Assembly: GCA_014860845.1 (NCBI GenBank)
Contig: JACZIY010000552.1
Location: 1 to 6,465, forward strand
DNA length: 6,465 nucleotides
Direction of reading: 5' to 3'
Origin: Anaerolineaceae bacterium
GTDB lineage: Bacteria > Chloroflexota > Anaerolineae > Anaerolineales > Anaerolineaceae
Positions within the stretch are counted from its first letter, which is position 1, and every line of letters starts with the position of its first letter. Made by a program: the position numbers and the translations under genes. Below the pieces are notes generated by a model. That model did no database searches and was not told the origin of the DNA. It saw nothing but the letters and a program-made list of their open reading frames with translations. Positions 1 to 4,808 of this stretch are shown here, one piece after another.

Positions 1-21
1 GACTTTTCCCATGCAATTTTC

Positions 22-47
22 ATGCGCAAATTAAAACGATTGCGTAT
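22..47. promoter_or_regulatory. Candidate operator: 8-bp inverted repeat
   Basis: ATGCGCAA (22-29) faces TTGCGTAT (40-47) across a 10-nt AT-rich spacer. All positions pair except one G-T mismatch (24/45). A further CATGC at 10-14 repeats the CATGC at 21-25 with an 11-bp period, about one helical turn. The symmetry and the position roughly 120-150 bp before the first gene suit a dimeric regulator's binding site. The arms are short, no regulator gene is visible in the window, and chance remains possible in AT-rich DNA. Confidence 0.25.
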
Positions 48-74
48 TTCTAAATTAATTTGAAATCTATACCC

Positions 75-83
75 AGGAGGTGA
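75..83 (+). promoter_or_regulatory. Orphan Shine-Dalgarno sequence
   Basis: AGGAGGTGA matches the 3' end of 16S rRNA over nine bases, better than any other ribosome binding site in the window, yet no ATG, GTG or TTG lies 5-12 nt downstream. The nearest starts are TTG at 100 and ATG at 109, which share a frame ending at TAA 148-150 (17 or 14 codons). Both are too far from the site for normal initiation. The gene at 169 has its own site, AAGGAG at 153-158. This could be a ribosome standby or leader-peptide element, a remnant of a lost gene, or coincidence. Confidence 0.3.
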
Positions 84-120
84 AATTCTCGAAAAGTAAT
101 TGATCATCATGTTCTGTAGT

Positions 121-150
121 CAATTTTATTCAATTCAAATCAATATTTAA
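121..150 (+). repeat. Three 10-bp phased CAAT repeats in leader
   Basis: CAAT recurs at 121, 131 and 141, so three consecutive 10-nt units start with the same four bases (CAATTTTATT, CAATTCAAAT, CAATATTTAA). The block ends 2 nt before the ribosome binding site of the lipoprotein gene. The helical phasing could reflect a protein-binding or bent-DNA element, or simply an unstructured AU-rich leader that keeps the start accessible. The units are only loosely similar beyond CAAT. Confidence 0.3.
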
Positions 151-168
151 CCAAGGAGAAGTTCCAAA

Positions 169-1185
169 ATGAAGCAACTAAAAGTAATTCTTGTATTTGC
201 CCTTTTACTCACAGTGCTGCTTTCGGCTTGCAAGCCAACTGAAACAGCACCAGAAGCATCAACCAGTGATGTCCCATTGTTCTTTGGCGCTTTCGCAACT
301 GCCATTGAAGAACCCTGGGATGGAGTCATCCACACTGCCTTACAGAAAGCAGCTGACGAAGGCAAAATCAAATATGAGTACACCGATGATATTGGTTACT
401 CAGGTGACATGGAAAGAATCTTGCGCGAAGTATCTGAAAGCAAGAAACCTGCAGCCATTTTTGGTGACGCATTTGGTAATGAAGAAGCCGTCCGACGTGT
501 TGCAAAAGATTACCCTGAAATCGCTTTCGTATTTGGTTCTGGTTTTGGTCCATCAGAACCCAATGTTGCCGTATTTGACAACTGGATCCATGAGCCTGCT
601 TACCTTTGTGGTTTGATGGCTGGTGGATTAACTGAATCAGGTGTAATTGGCGTCGTTGGGGGTCTCCCGGTACCTGAAGTAAATCGTATCGTTAATGCTT
701 TTATTGAAGGTGTTAAAGAAGTAAATCCGGAAGCCACAGTGCTTGTTTCCTTCATCAACAGCTGGTTTGATCCAGCTGCAGCGAAAGAAGCCGCTTTGGC
801 TCAGGTTGATAATGGCGCTGACGTTCTCTTTGCAGAACGCTTTGGTGTAATTGATGCTGCTGTTGAAAATGGATTATATGCATTCGGTAATATGAGTGAC
901 CAATATGAATTAGGCCCTGATTTTGTTGTCAATAGCCCGGTATGGAACATGACACCAACAGTTGAGTACGTAATTAATCAGGTCAAAGCTGGTGCTTTTA
1001 CTGCCCAGGATTTGAAAGATTTCAGCATGGTTGGAAAGGGTGGGGCCTCTTTAGCCCCTTGGCATGGTATGGATGCAAAATTACCTGCTGATGTTCTAAG
1101 CCTGGTTCAACAACGCGAACAGGAAATCAAAGATGGTCTCTTCCGTGTAAACATCGCAGAAGAAGCGCCAGCTGGTTCAAACTAA
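169..1185 (+). CDS. BMP/PnrA-family ABC transporter substrate-binding lipoprotein
   Basis: This is the extracytoplasmic solute receptor of the importer encoded by the next three genes. The 338-residue product starts with a lipoprotein signal peptide: a Lys-containing N-terminus, a hydrophobic stretch at about 5-18 and lipobox LSAC with the lipidated Cys at 21. A Thr/Glu/Pro/Ser linker (22-34) leads into a periplasmic-binding fold beginning VPLFFGAF. Marks of the BMP family are PNVAVFDN at 131-138, the AYLCGLMAG segment at 144-152, the VIGVVGGLPVPEV region at 159-171 and NSWFDP at 197-202. It lacks the D-x-x-FN motif near the N-terminus of PnrA/TmpC-type nucleoside receptors and has EEPWDG (47-52) instead, resembling the NSWFDP subgroup. 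The likely ligand is a purine base, nucleoside or related heterocycle, inferred from family and the neighbouring hydroxylase. ATG 169 is supported by AAGGAG at 153-158. Hairpins after the stop probably set its expression above that of the membrane genes. Confidence 0.92.
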   Translation: MKQLKVILVFALLLTVLLSACKPTETAPEASTSDVPLFFGAFATAIEEPWDGVIHTALQKAADEGKIKYEYTDDIGYSGDMERILREVSESKKPAAIFGDAFGNEEAVRRVAKDYPEIAFVFGSGFGPSEPNVAVFDNWIHEPAYLCGLMAGGLTESGVIGVVGGLPVPEVNRIVNAFIEGVKEVNPEATVLVSFINSWFDPAAAKEAALAQVDNGADVLFAERFGVIDAAVENGLYAFGNMSDQYELGPDFVVNSPVWNMTPTVEYVINQVKAGAFTAQDLKDFSMVGKGGASLAPWHGMDAKLPADVLSLVQQREQEIKDGLFRVNIAEEAPAGSN

Positions 1186-1197
1186 ATAATAATTATT

Positions 1198-1234
1198 GTC
1201 AGGGCTTACCACTTTTCACCTGACTTAATTTTTT
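1198..1234 (+). terminator. Weak terminator-like hairpin with T-run
   Basis: GTCAGG (1198-1203) pairs with CCTGAC (1219-1224) across a 15-nt loop and is followed by TTAATTTTTT (1225-1234). The 6-bp stem and long loop make it a weak intrinsic terminator at best. Placed 12 nt after the lipoprotein stop, it may cause partial termination, so that more receptor than permease message is made, a common arrangement in binding-protein-dependent importers. Confidence 0.4.
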
Positions 1235-1246
1235 ATGTAGAAATCA

Positions 1247-1275
1247 TTCTCTCCCCTCTTTTAGAGGGGAGAGAA
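1247..1275. repeat. Perfect 13-bp inverted repeat (strong hairpin) before the ATPase gene
   Basis: TTCTCTCCCCTCT (1247-1259) is exactly complementary to AGAGGGGAGAGAA (1263-1275) around a TTT loop, giving an uninterrupted 13-bp stem. No T-run follows on the + strand, so it is not a standard intrinsic terminator for this direction. It ends 5 nt before the ATPase ribosome binding site (GGAG, 1281-1284). Likely roles are protecting the 3' end of the lipoprotein message or modulating readthrough and translation of the ATPase. It could also be a copy of a dispersed intergenic palindrome, which a single window cannot show. Confidence 0.7.
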
Positions 1276-1289
1276 ATGTCGGAGAAAAA

Positions 1290-2789
1290 ATGTACATCGT
1301 AGATATGCAAAAGGTCACCAAAATATTTGGTGAACTGGTAGCAAACGACCATGTCGATTTTCAGCTTCGCAAAGGTGAGATACACGCTTTATTAGGTGAA
1401 AATGGAGCCGGAAAAACTACTTTGATGAGGATTTTATATGGTCTTTATCAACAAACAACCGGTGATATTTTCATTGATGGCGAGAAAGTTACGATAAATT
1501 CACCTAAGGATGCCATTAGGAAAGGTGTTGGAATGGTTACACAACACTTTGCTTTGGTACCTCCGATGACAGTGGCTGAAAATGTTGTGCTTGGTTACAC
1601 AGATAGCTTCATACTTGATCAAACAGCGATAGAAAAAAAGGTGGGCGAAGCTGCTGGCCAGTTTGGTTTGGATATAAATCCAAAATCCATCGTAAGGCAT
1701 TTATCTGTAGGACAAAGACAGAGAGTCGAAATTCTGAAAGCATTGTATCGAAATGCCAAAGTTTTGATCCTGGATGAACCTACTGCAGTGCTAGTACCTC
1801 AAGAAGTTGATAGTTTATTTGAAACGCTTAATCGACTTCGAAAAGATGGTTTGTCGGTCATTTTTATTAGCCATAAACTAGATGAAGTTACAAAAATTAC
1901 AGATCGTGTCACTGTCCTGCGGGATGGAAAATCTATTGGTACAGTAGATACAGTTAATGTTACCCAAAAACAATTAGCAGCCATGATGGTTGGTCGTGAC
2001 ACATTTGGTGTTATCAGACAAACCGAAATAAACCCTGACAATAAGAAAATATTAGAAGTTGAAGGCCTAAGTGCATTGGATGACAAAGGTCTTCCTGCTT
2101 TGAAGAATTTAAAATTATCAATCCGATCAGGAGAAATCCTGGGGATAGCTGGTGTTGGCGGTAATGGGCAGAAAGAACTAGCCGAAATACTAAGTGGTGT
2201 TAAATCACCAACCAGTGGTGTCTTAAAAATTAATAACAATAATTTAATTGGCAAGGATCCCTCGGAGTTTTCAAAAATGGGGATGGGACGAATTCCCGAA
2301 GATAGGCATGAAGGGGTCGTTGGCGACCTGACAGTGTATGAAAATCTTGCTTTGGAACATTTAGATGAATACTCAAAAAATGGTTTCCTGGATAAAAAAG
2401 CAATTCGCAAGAACGCAGATGAGTTGATTAAGAATTTTCAAATCAAAGCAAAACCTACCGATAGAATTCGAACACTCTCAGGTGGAAATATGCAAAAAGT
2501 GTTGTTAGCGAGAGTACTTTCCAGGCAACCTGAAGTAGTAATCGCACCACAACCTACCCGAGGACTGGATGTAGGTGCAACGGAATATGTCCGTCAACAA
2601 TTATTGGAGCAAAGATCGAGGGGGGCTGCCGTCCTGTTGATATCAGAAGATCTGGATGAGATTTTAAGTATTTCGGACAGAATCGCTGTCATTTATGAGG
2701 GTGAAATTGTTGGAACGATCGATGCTCAGGATGCCACTCCTGAAAAATTAGGGTTGATGATGTCTGGCGCACTTAGAGAGGAGGCATAA
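1290..2789 (+). CDS. Nucleoside/sugar-type ABC importer ATPase, double ABC domain
   Basis: This cytoplasmic ATPase powers the importer. Its 499 residues form two fused nucleotide-binding domains, the usual length and design for BMP-type and ribose-type systems. Domain 1 is fully canonical: Walker A GENGAGKTT (36-44), Q-loop Gln85, signature LSVGQ (138-142), Walker B LILDEP (159-164) and H-loop His195. Domain 2 has a degenerate Walker A, GVGGNGQKE (288-296), without the Lys-Thr pair. It also has PEDR (336-339), an intact LSGGN signature (396-400), PQPTRGLD (420-427) in place of the Asp-Glu Walker B, and Ser-Glu (452-453) where domain 1 has Ser-His. These changes are normal in this family: the composite site using domain 1's Walker A and domain 2's signature should be active, while the other is catalytically weak. 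ATG 1290 follows GGAG (1281-1284) by 5 nt. The TAA overlaps the next gene's ATG by one base (TAATG), implying translational coupling. Confidence 0.95.
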   Translation: MYIVDMQKVTKIFGELVANDHVDFQLRKGEIHALLGENGAGKTTLMRILYGLYQQTTGDIFIDGEKVTINSPKDAIRKGVGMVTQHFALVPPMTVAENVVLGYTDSFILDQTAIEKKVGEAAGQFGLDINPKSIVRHLSVGQRQRVEILKALYRNAKVLILDEPTAVLVPQEVDSLFETLNRLRKDGLSVIFISHKLDEVTKITDRVTVLRDGKSIGTVDTVNVTQKQLAAMMVGRDTFGVIRQTEINPDNKKILEVEGLSALDDKGLPALKNLKLSIRSGEILGIAGVGGNGQKELAEILSGVKSPTSGVLKINNNNLIGKDPSEFSKMGMGRIPEDRHEGVVGDLTVYENLALEHLDEYSKNGFLDKKAIRKNADELIKNFQIKAKPTDRIRTLSGGNMQKVLLARVLSRQPEVVIAPQPTRGLDVGATEYVRQQLLEQRSRGAAVLLISEDLDEILSISDRIAVIYEGEIVGTIDAQDATPEKLGLMMSGALREEA

Positions 2790-3859
2790 TGGAAAACACT
2801 GAAAAACCTCGCTGGCGTCTGGTGAAAACGGATAATCCACCTTTTTGGGTCAAACCTCTCATTCCAGTACTCGCATTGATTGGAACCTTTATTCTCACCT
2901 CTGCTTTGATATTATTAGCAGATGCAAACCCATTTGATGCATATTACTATTTTCTGTTCGCTCCTCTCGAAAATCAAGTATCCCTATTAGAGATCTTGGT
3001 CAAATCCACTCCATTAATGATAACGGGTGTGGCTGTAACATATGCTTTTGCTACCGGATATTACAACATAGGAGCAGAAGGTCAGTTATATGCTGGTGCA
3101 ATCGCAGCAACCGGGATAGGTATGGCTATGCACGAAGTCCCGGCAATTGTTGCCTTGCCATTAATGATCATCGGTGGATTTGCAGCAGGTATGGCATGGG
3201 CACTAATACCAGCCTTGCTCAAGGTGAAACTGGCAGTTGATGAAGTTGTGACAACTTTATTAATGAACTCAGTCATGGCATATATTGTCAGCGCAATTTT
3301 AAATGGACCTTGGAGGGATCCAAACTCAGGTTGGCCTCAGTCGCCAGAAATTGCACCTTCTGCAGTGTTCTTTAAACTAATTCCTCGCTCAAGATTGAAT
3401 TTTGGATTCATTTTAGCCATTGTCCTGATCTTAATTTTATGGATCGTTATGACGCGGACATCATTTGGACTCAAAATGCGGGCAGTGGGATTGGGAAAAC
3501 CAGCAGCAAAATTTGCGGGTATCAAAGTTAATCGCACCATATTAACTGCTGCGTTGATCAGTGGTGGCATCGCTGGTATCGCCGGTGTTGCCGAAGTGGC
3601 AGGTATTCATTTCCACTTGATCGGTGAAATTTCACCTGGATATGGGTATACCGGAGTCATCATTGCAACCCTTGGTTCATTAAATGCATTCGGTGTCGGA
3701 TTGGCAGCATTGTTCTTCGGACTCGTTGATACAGGTGCACAAACACTAAGTCGTTCTTTGGGTGTTCCAGTTTATCTCGGTGAAGTTACCCAAGCTACCA
3801 TGCTTTTGGTCGCCTTGGGCATGTTACTTTTGCAAAGATATCGGATCAGGAGGATGTGA
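2789..3859 (+). CDS. ABC transporter permease, BPD_transp_2 family (first permease)
   Basis: This is one of the two inner-membrane subunits that form the translocation channel with the following gene. The 356-residue protein has a short, polar, positively charged N-terminus and hydrophobic segments near 24-44, 70-90, 119-143, 153-172, 205-221, 252-272, 284-320 and 330-349. Conserved family motifs are NIGAEGQ (93-99), DEVVTTLLMN (151-160) and RAVG (231-234) leading to AGI (243-245) in the cytoplasmic loop thought to contact the ATPase. The longer form with an extended N-terminus is typical of the first permease in nucleoside-type systems (NupP/YufP-like arrangement). The start at 2789 overlaps the ATPase stop by one base and is preceded by AGAGAGGAGG (2775-2784). 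Its TGA overlaps the next ATG in the same way. Substrate cannot be read from this protein alone. Confidence 0.93.
   Translation: MENTEKPRWRLVKTDNPPFWVKPLIPVLALIGTFILTSALILLADANPFDAYYYFLFAPLENQVSLLEILVKSTPLMITGVAVTYAFATGYYNIGAEGQLYAGAIAATGIGMAMHEVPAIVALPLMIIGGFAAGMAWALIPALLKVKLAVDEVVTTLLMNSVMAYIVSAILNGPWRDPNSGWPQSPEIAPSAVFFKLIPRSRLNFGFILAIVLILILWIVMTRTSFGLKMRAVGLGKPAAKFAGIKVNRTILTAALISGGIAGIAGVAEVAGIHFHLIGEISPGYGYTGVIIATLGSLNAFGVGLAALFFGLVDTGAQTLSRSLGVPVYLGEVTQATMLLVALGMLLLQRYRIRRM
3848..3853 (+). promoter_or_regulatory. Ribosome binding site deciding the second permease start
   Basis: AGGAGG lies inside the end of the first permease gene. It is 5 nt from ATG 3859 but only 2 nt from the in-frame GTG at 3856, so the ATG, which overlaps the upstream stop as TGATG, is the better start. 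Confidence 0.75.
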
Positions 3860-4779
3860 TGGAAGTCTTTCTTGTAAATTTAATTGCAGCCACATTTCGC
3901 GTGTCCACTCCTATCCTGTTGGCAGCTATTGGAGAAACCTACTCAGAACGGGCAGGTATTCTCAATCTGGGTATCGAAGGAATTATGTATTTTGGTGCTT
4001 TTATTGGCTTCTTTGTTGCCGATAAAAGCGGCTCCTTATGGACCGGTCTACTCGTAGCTATTCTGAGTGGCGTCATAGCAGGTTTATTGATGGGACTACT
4101 CACGGTAACTTTAGGTGTGAACCAACATGTTTCTGGTCTTGGAATTACATTACTTTTAACAGGCTTGTCGCTCTTCGGCTTTCGATTGGTTTATGGTGGT
4201 CGTTCAACGCCCCCATCCATTCCATCATTCCAGGCGATTAATCCATTGGGTGATATTCCAATTCTGGGCACAATTACCCAACAATACTTATTGACATACA
4301 TCACCTTTCTGGTGATCATTCCCCTGGCCTGGTTTATCTTATTTAAAACACGATTTGGGTTAAACATCAGAGCTGTGGGAGAAAATCCAGAAGCTGTTGA
4401 TGCAGCCGGTGTAAATGTCTATCTGGTAAGGTATAGTGTTTTGGCTATCGGCGGTGGATTAATGGCTGCTGGAGGTGCTTTCCTTTCTCTGGCTCAACTG
4501 GGTGCCTTCACACATGGAATCATTGCTGGTCGAGGATGGGTAGCCATCGCGATTGTCATTTTTGGCAATTGGTCACCTGTAAAAGTCATGGGTGGAGCCC
4601 TCATTTTTGGTGGTACCTTTGCTTTGCAACTCCGATTACAGGCAATGGGATTGCAGTTACCGATTCCTTACGAGACTTTTCTGGCATTACCATATGTAGT
4701 AACCATTATTGCTCTGGTATTAGCAGGAAGGAATGCATCTTATCCGGCTGCCTTACTAAAACCATATCGAAGAGAATAA
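3859..4779 (+). CDS. ABC transporter permease, BPD_transp_2 family (second permease)
   Basis: This is the second channel subunit, pairing with the preceding permease. From ATG 3859 it has 306 residues, the shorter form usual for the second permease (NupQ/YufQ-like) of BMP-type importers. Conserved motifs are TPILLAAIGE (17-26), ERAGILNLGIEG (30-41), NQHVSGLGI (88-96), RAVGENPEAVDAAGV (171-185), the cytoplasmic loop for ATPase contact, and GRGWVAIA (224-231). Hydrophobic stretches occupy about 5-25, 42-55, 60-85, 92-112, 143-162, 190-214, 226-236, 240-262 and 270-292, and the C-terminus is basic. An in-frame GTG directly before the ATG would add one residue but sits too close to the ribosome binding site. 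Translation is probably coupled to the upstream gene through the TGATG overlap. The hydroxylase gene begins 29 nt after its stop with no terminator between. Confidence 0.93.
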   Translation: MEVFLVNLIAATFRVSTPILLAAIGETYSERAGILNLGIEGIMYFGAFIGFFVADKSGSLWTGLLVAILSGVIAGLLMGLLTVTLGVNQHVSGLGITLLLTGLSLFGFRLVYGGRSTPPSIPSFQAINPLGDIPILGTITQQYLLTYITFLVIIPLAWFILFKTRFGLNIRAVGENPEAVDAAGVNVYLVRYSVLAIGGGLMAAGGAFLSLAQLGAFTHGIIAGRGWVAIAIVIFGNWSPVKVMGGALIFGGTFALQLRLQAMGLQLPIPYETFLALPYVVTIIALVLAGRNASYPAALLKPYRRE

Positions 4780-4792
4780 TTAGCTGTTGTAG

Positions 4793-4799
4793 AAAGGAG
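4793..4799 (+). promoter_or_regulatory. Ribosome binding site of the hydroxylase gene
   Basis: AAAGGAG sits 9 nt before ATG 4809 in the short gap after the second permease. It supports this ATG as the start and independent initiation of the enzyme on the same message. No promoter or hairpin is seen in the 29-nt gap. Confidence 0.75.
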
Positions 4800-4808
4800 T
4801 GAAAATTT

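Larger units (their letters stand above)
1..168. other. AT-rich leader upstream of the operon
   Basis: This stretch lies before the first complete gene and most likely carries the operon's promoter and 5' untranslated region. No confident sigma-70 promoter stands out. Weak candidates are TTAAAA (31-36) with ATTAAT (54-59) at 17 bp spacing, and TTGATC (100-105) with TTTTAT (124-129) at 18 bp spacing; each box matches consensus at only 4 of 6 positions. Frame 1 is open from the left edge to a TGA at 61-63, giving 20 basic-rich codons that could be the tail of an upstream gene, but such a short open run is uninformative. I recognise no purine riboswitch or other known leader RNA. The inverted repeat, orphan Shine-Dalgarno and phased CAAT repeats inside it are listed separately. 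Confidence 0.5.

Noticed and set aside
1..63. Possible C-terminal tail of an upstream gene (frame 1, stop TGA 61-63)
   Set aside because: Only 20 codons are visible with no recognisable motif, and an open run of this length is expected by chance, so it is mentioned under the leader rather than called as a gene.
1..168. Purine-type riboswitch ahead of a presumed purine operon
   Set aside because: I could not find the conserved three-helix junction bases or a P1 stem with an expression platform in this leader.
1799..2410. 203-codon open frame on the - strand
   Set aside because: It lies wholly antisense to the well-conserved ATPase, has a biased Ser/Pro/Leu composition and matches no recognisable fold. 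It is a shadow of the real coding frame.
2153..2650. Apparent loss of function in the second ATPase domain (no Walker A Lys-Thr, no Walker B Asp-Glu, no His in the H-loop)
   Set aside because: The second domain of this double-domain importer family is normally degenerate in these ways; LSGGN and PEDR are intact, so this is not a decayed gene.
3538..3607. Repetitive Gly/Ile/Ala/Val-rich stretch in the first permease, suggestive of a tandem repeat
   Set aside because: It encodes a small-residue transmembrane helix; similar codons recur because of composition, without a true DNA repeat unit.
3856..3858. GTG as the start of the second permease
   Set aside because: It is only 2 nt from the AGGAGG site and adds a single Met before the ATG. 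The ATG at 3859 has proper spacing and a typical TGATG overlap.
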